A stretch of DNA of 33,177 nucleotides from Clostridiales bacterium. GTDB taxonomy: Bacteria; Bacillota; Clostridia; Oscillospirales; UBA644. This document shows, one piece after another, positions 24,860-32,952 of this stretch. Below the pieces are notes generated by a model, which ran no database searches, was not told the DNA's origin, and worked only from the letters and a program-made list of their open reading frames with translations. The position numbers were made by a program, and so were the translations under genes. The stretch lies in NCBI GenBank assembly GCA_016281915.1, contig JAEEJO010000043.1, positions 1 to 33,177 on the forward strand, in the 5' to 3' direction. How positions within the stretch are numbered: position 1 is the stretch's first letter; each line of letters starts with the position of its first letter.

Positions 24860-25629
24860 TTGTTTTTAAGAATATAAAAAAGGTTTATTCCAACGGAACC
24901 GTTGCACTCGACGGAATCAACCTTAAAATAGATGACGGTGAGTTCGTGTTCATTACCGGACCTTCGGGCGCAGGAAAAAGCACGATGATCCACCTTCTTA
25001 CATGCGAAGATTTTGCAACGGAAGGAAAACTTACAGTTGCCGGAACAAGTCTTAAGAGACTTTCACACAGGCAAATACCCAAATATCGCCGTAAAATCGG
25101 CGTTGTATTTCAGGATTTCCGTCTTATAAAGTCGATGAACGTCTACGATAATGTCGCATTTGCCATGAGGGTCGTAGGCAGGGGAGGAAGAGAAGTTAAA
25201 TCAAGGGTAATGACCGTTCTTGAAATTGTCGGTCTGACTCATAAGATATCTGTTCTTCCCGATCAGCTATCAGGCGGCGAACAGCAAAGAGTGGCTCTTG
25301 CCCGTGCGATCGTCAACAGTCCTGAAATAATTATCGCCGATGAGCCTACCGGCAATGTCGACCCCGAAATGTCGATCGAAATAATGAAGCTTCTCAGCTC
25401 CATAAACAAAAACGGCATAACCGTAGTTGTCGTAACGCATGAACAAAGACTTGTCAAGGCGTTCAAAAAAAGAGAAATACGTCTCAGCAAAGGACATATA
25501 GAATTCGATACTGGCGCACAGGAGCAAGTGGGGGCTCAGGCAGAAGAAAACAATAGAGAAGCTTCTTCAGATGTTCCGAAACGCAGACGTTCCGCTCGCC
25601 ACGTAACGGAGGAAGACGAAGATGATTGA
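24856..25629 (+). CDS. ftsE: Cell-division ABC ATPase FtsE
   Basis: A 257-residue ATPase that with FtsX controls peptidoglycan hydrolases at the cell surface. Walker A is GPSGAGKST (35-43), Q-loop VFQDFRL, signature LSGGEQQRVALARA, Walker B IIIADEPTGNVD and H-loop VVTHEQ. The N-terminus (IVFKNIKKVYSNG) aligns with FtsE when translation starts at the TTG of 24856; no ATG is placed better. The ribosome binding site is poor, consistent with coupling to the preceding mini-ORF. About 30 extra residues at the end, with a basic KRRRSARH patch and an acidic EEDEDD tip, exceed the usual length of about 225-230. ftsX overlaps by eight bases. Confidence 0.93.
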   Translation: MIVFKNIKKVYSNGTVALDGINLKIDDGEFVFITGPSGAGKSTMIHLLTCEDFATEGKLTVAGTSLKRLSHRQIPKYRRKIGVVFQDFRLIKSMNVYDNVAFAMRVVGRGGREVKSRVMTVLEIVGLTHKISVLPDQLSGGEQQRVALARAIVNSPEIIIADEPTGNVDPEMSIEIMKLLSSINKNGITVVVVTHEQRLVKAFKKREIRLSKGHIEFDTGAQEQVGAQAEENNREASSDVPKRRRSARHVTEEDEDD

Positions 25630-26503
25630 CAGTTTTCTTTTCCTGATTAAAAGCGCATTCAAAAGCATTTTTAAGAACTGGCTTCTTACCATCGGATCAG
25701 TCACCGTTTTAACTATTTGTCTTCTTACCCTCGGTTCTTCCATACTTCTGTTTGAAAATGTAAATCTTTTTATCAATAAGGTCGGCGATGAAAGTCAGGT
25801 AGTTATTTTTCTTGACGAAAGTCTTTCTGTTGATGATATAAACAGCATTCATAATCAGCTTGTTCAGATACAGAATATTAAGAACATCAGCTTCGAATCC
25901 AAAGAAATGGCAATGAAGAATTACCTTGAATCTATGGGTGAGAATGCAGAGCTTTTTTCGGATATAACGTCTGATGTGCTCAGAAATTCCTTTATTTTCA
26001 ATATCAAAGACCTCTCGAAGTTTGAACAGACCATGTTTGAGATAAATAAGATCGAAGGTATTGCACGAGTAAGAGAACGCAGGGAAGTAATCGAGCGTAT
26101 ACGCGATATCAGCCGTATCGTTCTGATGCTTGCAGCTGCAATTATCGTTATTTTTATTATTATTTCTATTCTGATTATCACAAATACAGTTAAAACGTCT
26201 GTCTCTTCAAGAAAAGACGAGATCGGTATTATGAAATATGTTGGCGCGACCGATTTCTTCGTTCAGATGCCTTATTTTATCGAAGGAATTATAATCGGTA
26301 TCGTATCAGGTCTTATCGCTCTTGTTTTAACATTTTTTGCTTATAACGAAATATTTTCTCCCATCCTTTTTGATTTCGGACTTTTTACTCCGATATCTAT
26401 CAGAAGCAGATTATTCACATTCGCTCTTTTCTATATTATCTCAGGCGGAATTATCGGAATGTTAGGTTCAGTTTTCCCTGTAAAGAAATATCTTAACGTC
26501 TGA
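25622..26503 (+). CDS. ftsX: Cell-division permease-like protein FtsX
   Basis: A 293-residue FtsX with the standard four membrane segments: about 20-45, 165-190, 215-245 and 260-285. The extracytoplasmic loop between the first two (about residues 50-160: ESQVVIFLDESLSVDDI through INKIEGIARVRERREV) is where FtsX binds its hydrolase or hydrolase-activator partner. SSRKDEIGIMKYVGAT is the conserved cytoplasmic coupling loop. It does not transport a substrate; it transmits ATP-driven movement of FtsE. GGAGG lies a few bases before the ATG inside the ftsE end. The next gene, 70 bases on, encodes the expected coiled-coil partner. Confidence 0.95.
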   Translation: MIDSFLFLIKSAFKSIFKNWLLTIGSVTVLTICLLTLGSSILLFENVNLFINKVGDESQVVIFLDESLSVDDINSIHNQLVQIQNIKNISFESKEMAMKNYLESMGENAELFSDITSDVLRNSFIFNIKDLSKFEQTMFEINKIEGIARVRERREVIERIRDISRIVLMLAAAIIVIFIIISILIITNTVKTSVSSRKDEIGIMKYVGATDFFVQMPYFIEGIIIGIVSGLIALVLTFFAYNEIFSPILFDFGLFTPISIRSRLFTFALFYIISGGIIGMLGSVFPVKKYLNV

Positions 26504-26541
26504 GAAGTATCCTAAACACAACACATTACACTAAGGAAAGG

Positions 26542-26577
26542 ATGCTTTTCCTCGTGAAAAGCTGCAGAAGACCATGA
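26542..26577 (+). CDS. 11-codon mini-ORF overlapping the M23 gene start
   Basis: An 11-codon frame (MLFLVKSCRRP) begins just after an AAGGAAAGG sequence. Its TGA overlaps the ATG of the M23 gene (ATGA). The M23 gene has no good ribosome binding site of its own, whereas this little frame does. It may serve as a translational entry point. Given its length, chance is a real alternative. Confidence 0.3.
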   Translation: MLFLVKSCRRP

Positions 26578-27812
26578 AAAAGGTATTTTCTTTTACGCTC
26601 GCTCTCCTGATCGCTTTCTCTGTGATTACGATTGTTATTTCCAATCCAATGCTTGCCGACAGTGAGGAATTTACGCAGGAAGATGCAGCCTCGCTGGAAG
26701 AAGCCAAAGAACAGCTTGAAAAGATCAATGAAAAACGAGCCGAACTTTCTTCGAGTCTGAAAAAATATTCCTCGCAAAAAAATTCAGAAGTAAAAGCTAA
26801 GCAGACTCTTGAACAGCAGATGATCGAAACAGACAACAAGATCGAGACCATCGAATGGATAATTGACAATCTTGAAACACGCCTTGAAGAAAAAAACACG
26901 GAGCTTGAACGTGCTCAGGCGGACTATGAGGATTATCACGATAAATACGTGTCAAGGATTCGTGAAAACTATGAGATGGGAACTACAACGTATCTTGAGG
27001 TTCTTATCATGTCCGAGAATTTCTCCGATATGCTGACCCGATATGATTATATTCGGGATATGATGGATTATGATAAACAAATTCTAGATACGATGTGCGA
27101 AAATATTGAGTTTATCGAATCGATCCGTGCTGAAATAGAGACGGACTATAATGATCAGCAGGAAATGCTTGCACTCCTTTCTGAAGAAAAAAACAATCAG
27201 GCGGCACAGGTTATTGATCTTAAATCGCGTATCAGCTATATAGAAAAGAATATCGAGCAATTACAGGCAGAACAGGAAGAGTTTGAAAGACTTGAAGCCG
27301 AGTTTGAAAAACAGATCAATGAATTGCTTGATAAAAAGAAAAAATATGCCGGCGGAACATTTATGTGGCCTCTTGAATCAAAATACAGTAGGATTACTTC
27401 AGGCTTCGGATGGCGAAAACTATATGGTAAAGATGACTATCATTACGCAATCGATATCCCTGCCGATAAAGGCGCACCGATATACGCTGCTGCCGACGGA
27501 ACTATCATCTATTACGGCTGGACAAATACCGGCGGCGGTAATAAATGCGTAATCGATCACGGCTCCAAGCTGATGACTCACTACAATCACATGTCTGCAT
27601 ACGTTCCGGAGCTTCAGAAACAGTTTAAAGAAAACGGATCTGTAGATGTTAAAAAGGGTGATATCATCGGTTACGTAGGCTCAACAGGCAATTCAACGGG
27701 CAACCACCTCGATTTTAAGATCCTTTACGACGGAACCGCATATAATCCCGCTCTTTATGTTACTCCCGACGGATCTACCCCCGAAAAGGATATTATGGAT
27801 TTACTCAAGTGA
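26574..27812 (+). CDS. Coiled-coil M23/LytM protein, FtsEX partner (EnvC/PcsB-like role)
   Basis: A 412-residue exported protein. The signal peptide is MKKVFSFTLALLIAFSVITIV, with cleavage near residue 27. Residues about 40-255 are strongly heptad-patterned (EEAKEQLEKINEKRAEL, ERAQADYEDYHDKYV, IEQLQAEQEEFERLEAEF), forming an antiparallel coiled coil as in EnvC and PcsB. The C-terminal M23 (LytM) domain keeps HxxxD (His290, Asp294) and His339 of YNHM, but the usual HxH is HLD (His378, Asp380), so one zinc ligand is Asp instead of His. It is therefore either a hydrolase with altered metal binding or an activator without activity. Location right after ftsX strongly suggests FtsEX control. The start lacks a clear Shine-Dalgarno site. 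Confidence 0.9.
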   Translation: MKKVFSFTLALLIAFSVITIVISNPMLADSEEFTQEDAASLEEAKEQLEKINEKRAELSSSLKKYSSQKNSEVKAKQTLEQQMIETDNKIETIEWIIDNLETRLEEKNTELERAQADYEDYHDKYVSRIRENYEMGTTTYLEVLIMSENFSDMLTRYDYIRDMMDYDKQILDTMCENIEFIESIRAEIETDYNDQQEMLALLSEEKNNQAAQVIDLKSRISYIEKNIEQLQAEQEEFERLEAEFEKQINELLDKKKKYAGGTFMWPLESKYSRITSGFGWRKLYGKDDYHYAIDIPADKGAPIYAAADGTIIYYGWTNTGGGNKCVIDHGSKLMTHYNHMSAYVPELQKQFKENGSVDVKKGDIIGYVGSTGNSTGNHLDFKILYDGTAYNPALYVTPDGSTPEKDIMDLLK

Positions 27813-27829
27813 TTTAAAAGAGGTTATTA

Positions 27830-29047
27830 ATGAAGTCAAAAAAAGGTGTAAGACTCGGAACTGTTTTCTTTCTCATCGTAGTTACTGCGTTCGTATCGGC
27901 TGTTGCAACATATTTTTATGTCAGTTCGCTGGTTAACGACCTTGAAAGAAACCAGACCATGTATAGAAAACTGGATATCATCAACCAGGTAATTTCACGA
28001 AATTATATCCTTTCAATAGATGCCGTAGACGGATACGACAATATTATCGACGGTATTGCCGCCGGTTATATCAAAGGACTTGGGGATTCCTCGTCATATT
28101 ACCTCAATCAGAAGAACTATAAGTCCGCATCTATTACTCAGGATGCTTCTCATATAGGAATCGGAATCGTATATTCCTACGATATGGCTACAGGCGGTAT
28201 TGCAGTTGATTTTGCAAAATACGGTTCTCCTGCGAGACTTGCCGGACTTCAGAAAGGTGATGTAATAATCGGCATAAACGGCGTAAACGTTACTGAAGAC
28301 GGATATAAAAAGGCCGTTGCAAGACTTTCCGGTGAAGAGGGAACAGTCGTTTCTCTTACTGTAATTCGTGCCGGAGAAAGCGATTTTCTTACTTTTGATG
28401 TTACAAGAAATTCTTTTGCCCCGGAAACCATTCAATACAGACTTATTGAAAACAATATTGGTTATATTTTCATTAACGAGTTTGACAGAACTACTCTTAC
28501 AAGCTTCAACGTAGCTTATGAAGACCTGATAAATAAAGGTGCAAAAGGTCTGATAATTGACGTCCGTTTCAATGCATCAGGCAATTTCGATTCTGTCACT
28601 GAAGTTCTTGACAGAATAATGCCGTCAGGCATAATGGTTTCTATCAGAGAAAAGTCTTCAGATGGTCTTTCTCTTTATTTCTCGGACGATAAGAATATTT
28701 CTCTTCCGATGGTCGTTATTCAAAACGAGTATACGTCTGACGTTGCAGAGGTTTTCACTGCGGCATTGCGCGATACCGAAAAAGCAGTTATCGTCGGAAC
28801 ACTTACCAAAGGTGTAGGCGTCGGTCAGAGAGATATACCTCTTTCGGACGGTACTGCGCTCCATCTTTCGACTTATGAGTATGTTACTCCCGGAGGAGAA
28901 CGTTTTAACGGAGTTGGAGTCGCGCCAAACTATGTAATTACAATGGACAGCTCCAAGGCAGACCGTTTTGAAACTCTTTCGTTGGAAGAAGATGATCAGC
29001 TTCAGTTCGCGCTTACAATGCTCAAAGAACTTATGGGCGCACAGTAA
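27830..29047 (+). CDS. Catalytically dead S41 (Ctp-like) pseudoprotease, membrane-anchored
   Basis: A 405-residue homologue of carboxy-terminal processing proteases. An N-terminal membrane anchor (about residues 10-33) is followed by an S41 N-terminal helical part, a PDZ domain (IGIGIVYSYDMATGGIAV, GLQKGDVIIGING) and the S41 domain. The usual NNPGG is NASGN. At the nucleophile it has TSDVAE in place of SASASE, so the serine is Asp304. The catalytic lysine is Val329; Gln333 is kept. The spacing matches the active paralogue downstream exactly, so this is substitution, not misalignment. The frame is intact and the fold signals are conserved, which argues for a maintained binding or regulatory role rather than decay. 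AGAGG precedes the ATG. Confidence 0.88.
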   Translation: MKSKKGVRLGTVFFLIVVTAFVSAVATYFYVSSLVNDLERNQTMYRKLDIINQVISRNYILSIDAVDGYDNIIDGIAAGYIKGLGDSSSYYLNQKNYKSASITQDASHIGIGIVYSYDMATGGIAVDFAKYGSPARLAGLQKGDVIIGINGVNVTEDGYKKAVARLSGEEGTVVSLTVIRAGESDFLTFDVTRNSFAPETIQYRLIENNIGYIFINEFDRTTLTSFNVAYEDLINKGAKGLIIDVRFNASGNFDSVTEVLDRIMPSGIMVSIREKSSDGLSLYFSDDKNISLPMVVIQNEYTSDVAEVFTAALRDTEKAVIVGTLTKGVGVGQRDIPLSDGTALHLSTYEYVTPGGERFNGVGVAPNYVITMDSSKADRFETLSLEEDDQLQFALTMLKELMGAQ

Positions 29048-29071
29048 ATATAATAATCATTGAAGGTCAAT

Positions 29072-30265
29072 ATGAAAAACAACAGAAGAAATATCATAAT
29101 TGCGGTTACTGTTACTTTCGTTGTTACCGCATTGCTTTTTACTCTCGCATCATGCAGTCTTCTGAATTTCAGAATATCCGGCAATGCTGAACCGGTGGAG
29201 ATCAACGAAAAGCTTACGGAAATATCTGCATATATAGATAAATACGGCATTATGCCGTTTGATAAAGAAAAAGCGTTGTCAAACGCAATTTTCTTTTACG
29301 TTGCTTCAATGGAAGATCCTTATTGTTCTTATATGGATGCAAAAGAATATTCGGACTATCTTGACGAACTCTCAGGATCGTTTACAGGTATTGGTATAAA
29401 TGTAATTACAAAAGATGAAGTACTCAAAGACGGACTTCTTGTTTACCGTGTAATTGGTAATTCTCCCGCTGAAACAGCAGGCATACAAAACGGTGACGTG
29501 ATTATTGAGGCAAACGGTACGTCATTTATAGATTTCCCGTATGAAGACGCTATAGATATACTTCTTGACGAAATCGGAACAACCGTTGATCTTGTTATAG
29601 ACAGACAAGGGGAACGTCTTGATTTTCACGTTGTCAGACAGAACTTTACCAAACGCCTCATTGATTATGAAATAATCGGCAATCTCGGATATATTATCAT
29701 TTACCAGTTTGAATCCGCAGCGCTTGAACAGTTTGAAACTGCATTGAAAGAACTTGAAAAAGCCGGCGTTTCCGGTTATATCTTTGATGTTCGCAACAAT
29801 CCCGGCGGCGAGCTTAATACCGTTAAGAATATGGTTGACTTTCTCGTTCCGAAAGACGAGATAGTTGTCCTTCAGTATAAGGATTACGAATCTTCATTGT
29901 ATTCTTCCGATAACAGAATAACAAACAAACCTTACGTTGTTCTTATCAACGGTGAATCAGCTTCCGCATCCGAACTGTTCTCGTCATCGTTACGCGATAT
30001 ATGCGGATCAAAACTTATCGGCGAGCAGTCTTACGGTAAGGGAGTAGGACAGACGACTTTTTCATTGAGTGACGGATCTGCTTTGAAGTTCACGACATTC
30101 CGCTATGTCACAAAAAGCCGTTATAACTATGACGGTATAGGTCTCGAGCCAGACTACAGCGTATCCCTGCCCATTGAAGATAATATGTATTATTACAGTA
30201 TGTCGAGAGAGGACGATACTCAGCTTCAAAAAGCAGTTCAGGTACTCGGAGAATTAGTAGAATAA
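29072..30265 (+). CDS. Active-type S41 carboxy-terminal processing protease (CtpA/CtpB-like), probable lipoprotein
   Basis: A 397-residue S41 serine protease. The nucleophile is Ser298 (in SASASE), with Lys323 (YGKG) and Gln327. These intervals of 25 and 29 are those of B. subtilis CtpB (Ser309, Lys334, Gln338), so it should be active. A PDZ domain lies at about 105-190 (GIGINVI, AGIQNGDVIIEANG) and NNPGGEL is intact. The N-terminus has a hydrophobic stretch ending LASC, a plausible lipobox. The protein thus acts outside the membrane, held by lipid or by an uncleaved anchor. The start at 29072 has GAAGG five bases upstream; an in-frame TTG at 29060 is rejected. It lies 24 bases after the dead paralogue, and the pair probably arose by tandem duplication. 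Confidence 0.9.
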   Translation: MKNNRRNIIIAVTVTFVVTALLFTLASCSLLNFRISGNAEPVEINEKLTEISAYIDKYGIMPFDKEKALSNAIFFYVASMEDPYCSYMDAKEYSDYLDELSGSFTGIGINVITKDEVLKDGLLVYRVIGNSPAETAGIQNGDVIIEANGTSFIDFPYEDAIDILLDEIGTTVDLVIDRQGERLDFHVVRQNFTKRLIDYEIIGNLGYIIIYQFESAALEQFETALKELEKAGVSGYIFDVRNNPGGELNTVKNMVDFLVPKDEIVVLQYKDYESSLYSSDNRITNKPYVVLINGESASASELFSSSLRDICGSKLIGEQSYGKGVGQTTFSLSDGSALKFTTFRYVTKSRYNYDGIGLEPDYSVSLPIEDNMYYYSMSREDDTQLQKAVQVLGELVE

Positions 30266-30304
30266 GAATATTTTAATCTTTTATATTTCAGAGGAGTAAA
30301 AATA

Positions 30305-30790
30305 ATGGCAGATATTATTTTGACCGAAGAGGGCGTACAGAAACTTGAAGAGGAGCTTCATTACCTTAAATCTACAAAAAGGCCAGAAGTTGCCGAAAAG
30401 ATCAAGGTAGCACGTGACTTTGGCGACCTTTCGGAAAACAGTGAATACGATGCTGCTCAGAATGAGCTTGCTATAATGGAAGCAAGGATCAAAGACATCG
30501 AAGAAACGCTTAAAAATGTAAAGATCCTCGATCAGTCCCAGCTTTCAAAAGATGTTGTTTCAATCGGTTCTAAAGTAACGATCCGTGATCTTGATTTTCC
30601 CGATGAAGAGCCGGAAAGTTATATTTTAGTCGGTATGACAGAATCTAACCCGTCCGAAAACAAAATATCAGACCAGAGCCCTGTCGGAAAAGCGCTGCTT
30701 GGCAGAAAGAAAGGCGAAAAAGTGCTTGTTGAAGCTCCCGGCGGAGAATTTGAATATGAAATACTCAATATAGAGTTCGGAGAAATGTAA
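30305..30790 (+). CDS. greA: Transcript cleavage factor GreA
   Basis: A 161-residue GreA. The N-terminal coiled coil carries the acidic tip [12 protein letters not shown] with Asp41 and Glu44, the same positions used in E. coli GreA to place a catalytic metal in the polymerase secondary channel. The C-terminal FKBP-like domain ([29 protein letters not shown]) is complete. GAGGAG lies shortly before the ATG. It precedes lysS by one base, the common Firmicute greA-lysS arrangement. Confidence 0.97.
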   Translation: MADIILTEEGVQKLEEELHYLKSTKRPEVAEKIKVARDFGDLSENSEYDAAQNELAIMEARIKDIEETLKNVKILDQSQLSKDVVSIGSKVTIRDLDFPDEEPESYILVGMTESNPSENKISDQSPVGKALLGRKKGEKVLVEAPGGEFEYEILNIEFGEM

Positions 30791-30791
30791 T

Positions 30792-32774
30792 ATGTCTGAG
30801 CAAATAGATAACACAGTTATTTCAAGCGAAGAAATCGCAAAAGAACTCAGTGAACAGAGCCGTATCCGCCGTGAAAAGCTCAAGGCTTTGCAGGATGCGG
30901 GGCAGGACCCTTTTCAGATAACAAAATATAATGTTACCAACCATAGTCTTGAGATCAGGAACTGTTTTGATGCTTTTGAAGGTAAAGAAGTATCGATTGC
31001 AGGCAGAATGATGTTCAAAAGAATCATGGGTAAAGCGTCTTTTTGTAATATCCAGGATCTTCAGGGCACAATTCAGGTTTATGTAGCTCGTGATTCAATA
31101 GGTGAAGAACCTTATGCCGGATTTAAAAAAATGGATATAGGTGATATCATCGGAATTAAAGGAACAGTTTTTAAAACAAAAACAGGCGAAATATCTGTTC
31201 ACGCTTCTGAATTATGCCTCCTTTCAAAAAATCTTCAGCCTCTTCCCGAAAAATTTCACGGTCTAACCAACGTAGATATGCGTTACAGACAGCGTTATAT
31301 CGACCTGATTACAAATACGGAAAGCAAGGATACGTTTATTAAACGTTCCAGAATTATTTCATCTATCCGCAGATTCCTTGACGGAAAGGGATTTATGGAG
31401 GTTGAAACCCCCATACTTGTTCCCAATCCCGGCGGAGCCGCCGCTCGTCCGTTTGAAACTCATTTCAATGCTCTTAACGAAGATGTTAAAATGCGCATTT
31501 CACTTGAGCTTTATCTCAAACGTCTGATTGTCGGTGGTCTTGAAAAGGTATATGAAATAGGCAGAGTTTTTCGAAATGAGGGTGTAGACACCAGACATAA
31601 TCCCGAATTTACGCTTATGGAGCTTTATCAGGCATATACGGATTATCATGGTATGATGGACCTTACCGAGGAGCTCTTCCGCTATATTGCCAATGAAGTT
31701 AACGGTTCAACCGTTATTACATACAATGGAATTGCAATGGACCTCGGAAAGCCCTTTGAGCGCATAACAATGGTTGATGCCGTCAAAAAGTATTCAGGTG
31801 TTGACTTCAACGAGATCAATACTCTTGAAGATGCGCGTAAAGAGGCTGACAAGCACAACGTTCAGTATGAGCCGAGACATAAAAAAGGTGAAATTCTGAA
31901 TTTGTTTTTTGAACAGTTTGTTGAGGAACATCTTATTCAGCCTACTTTTGTTATGGATCACCCCGTAGATATTTCTCCTCTTACAAAAAGAAAGCCGGAT
32001 AATCCCGATTATGTTGAACGTTTCGAGTTTTTCATGAACGGATGGGAAATGGCAAATGCTTATTCGGAGCTGAACGACCCCATAGACCAGCGCGCTCGCT
32101 TTGCAGCACAGGAAGAACAGTTTGCTGCGGGAGACGAAGAGGCAGAGCATACTGATGAAGATTTTCTTAACGCTCTTGAAATAGGTATGCCTCCTACAGG
32201 CGGTATTGGTTACGGAATAGACCGTTTGTGCATGCTTTTTACCGATTCGCCTGCAATACGCGACGTCCTTTTGTTTCCGACCATGAAATCGGTTGACGGA
32301 AAAAAGAATGAAAAATCAGCGGAAGGCGATTCTGCCGATAATACCGAAAACATTGCCACACAGATCGAAGGAGCACCGATTATTTCGTCTGAAAAACCTG
32401 ATTTTTCAAACGTTCGTATCGAACCTCTTTTTGCTGATTTCGTTGATTTTGAGACCTTCTCAAAGAGCGATTTTCGCGCTGTAAAGGTGCTTGAATGTGA
32501 ACCTGTTCCCAAGTCCAAAAAGCTTTTGAAGTTCGTTCTTGATGACGGTACAGGCACAAACCGCGTTATTCTGAGCGGAATTCATGCGTATTACGAGCCT
32601 GAGCAGCTTATAGGCAAAACGTGTATCGCCATTTTAAACCTGCCTCCAAGACCGATGATGGGTATTGAATCCTGCGGAATGCTTATCAGTGCAGTTCACC
32701 ATGAAGGAGATACCGAGAAACTTCATCTCCTTCAGGTCGATCCTCATATTCCCGCAGGTGCAAAACTGTACTGA
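30792..32774 (+). CDS. lysS: Lysyl-tRNA synthetase (class II) fused to a C-terminal tRNA-binding domain
   Basis: A 660-residue class II LysRS. The anticodon-binding OB domain is at about 60-150 ([22 protein letters not shown]). Catalytic motif 2 is [15 protein letters not shown] and motif 3 is [12 protein letters not shown]. The usual protein ends near residue 500. Here a charged, low-complexity linker (about 500-545) joins a second OB-fold domain at about 550-660. It has [38 protein letters not shown] and [12 protein letters not shown], the signature of the MetRS C-terminal/Trbp111 tRNA-binding domain. This extra domain probably raises tRNA affinity and may mediate dimerisation. The fusion is one uninterrupted frame. 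It is the last gene of the block, one base after greA. I see no strong terminator after it, only a 7-bp stem (32796-32802 with 32809-32815). Confidence 0.95.
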   Translation: MSEQIDNTVISSEEIAKELSEQSRIRREKLKALQDAGQDPFQITKYNVTNHSLEIRNCFDAFEGKEVSIAGRMMFKRIMGKASFCNIQDLQGTIQVYVARDSIGEEPYAGFKKMDIGDIIGIKGTVFKTKTGEISVHASELCLLSKNLQPLPEKFHGLTNVDMRYRQRYIDLITNTESKDTFIKRSRIISSIRRFLDGKGFMEVETPILVPNPGGAAARPFETHFNALNEDVKMRISLELYLKRLIVGGLEKVYEIGRVFRNEGVDTRHNPEFTLMELYQAYTDYHGMMDLTEELFRYIANEVNGSTVITYNGIAMDLGKPFERITMVDAVKKYSGVDFNEINTLEDARKEADKHNVQYEPRHKKGEILNLFFEQFVEEHLIQPTFVMDHPVDISPLTKRKPDNPDYVERFEFFMNGWEMANAYSELNDPIDQRARFAAQEEQFAAGDEEAEHTDEDFLNALEIGMPPTGGIGYGIDRLCMLFTDSPAIRDVLLFPTMKSVDGKKNEKSAEGDSADNTENIATQIEGAPIISSEKPDFSNVRIEPLFADFVDFETFSKSDFRAVKVLECEPVPKSKKLLKFVLDDGTGTNRVILSGIHAYYEPEQLIGKTCIAILNLPPRPMMGIESCGMLISAVHHEGDTEKLHLLQVDPHIPAGAKLY

Positions 32775-32775
32775 T

Positions 32776-32876
32776 AAAGTACACCAAGGCATGTGCTGTT
32801 TTGCCGAAAAAACAGGATGTTCTTCTCTGTCGGTTTGAGGCAAAAACATACACAAATACACCACAAGTACACCAAA
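32776..32876 (+). repeat. Short direct repeats containing TACACCA downstream of lysS
   Basis: AAGTACACCAA occurs at 32777-32787 and again at 32866-32876. Just before the second copy, CAAATACACCA (32854-32864) is joined in tandem to CAAGTACACCA (32865-32875). No gene is evident in 32775-32924. Repeats of this size beside a conserved operon can be integrase arm sites or remnants, but no integrase is visible here. Confidence 0.5.
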
Positions 32877-32921
32877 GTGGTTAAAAACCGCTAAACCGGC
32901 CTAAAAATCGCACATTTTTAC

Positions 32922-32952
32922 TAAGAGCCCCGATTCGATATCTGGGCTCTTA
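32922..32952. other. Hairpin downstream of lysS without a T tract
   Basis: Arms TAAGAGCCC (32922-32930) and GGGCTCTTA (32944-32952) are a perfect 9-bp inverted repeat. Inside, GAT/ATC pairs add three more base pairs beyond a C/T mismatch, closing a five-base loop. Neither strand has a T run after it, so I do not call it a terminator. It overlaps the start of the broken gene that follows. Confidence 0.55.

Noticed and set aside
27830..29047. The first S41 gene as a decaying pseudogene
   Set aside because: There is no stop or frameshift, the ribosome binding site is good, and the PDZ domain and membrane anchor are intact; only catalytic positions differ.
32922..32952. Terminator for lysS
   Set aside because: The hairpin is strong, but neither strand has a T tract after it and it lies about 150 bases past the stop.
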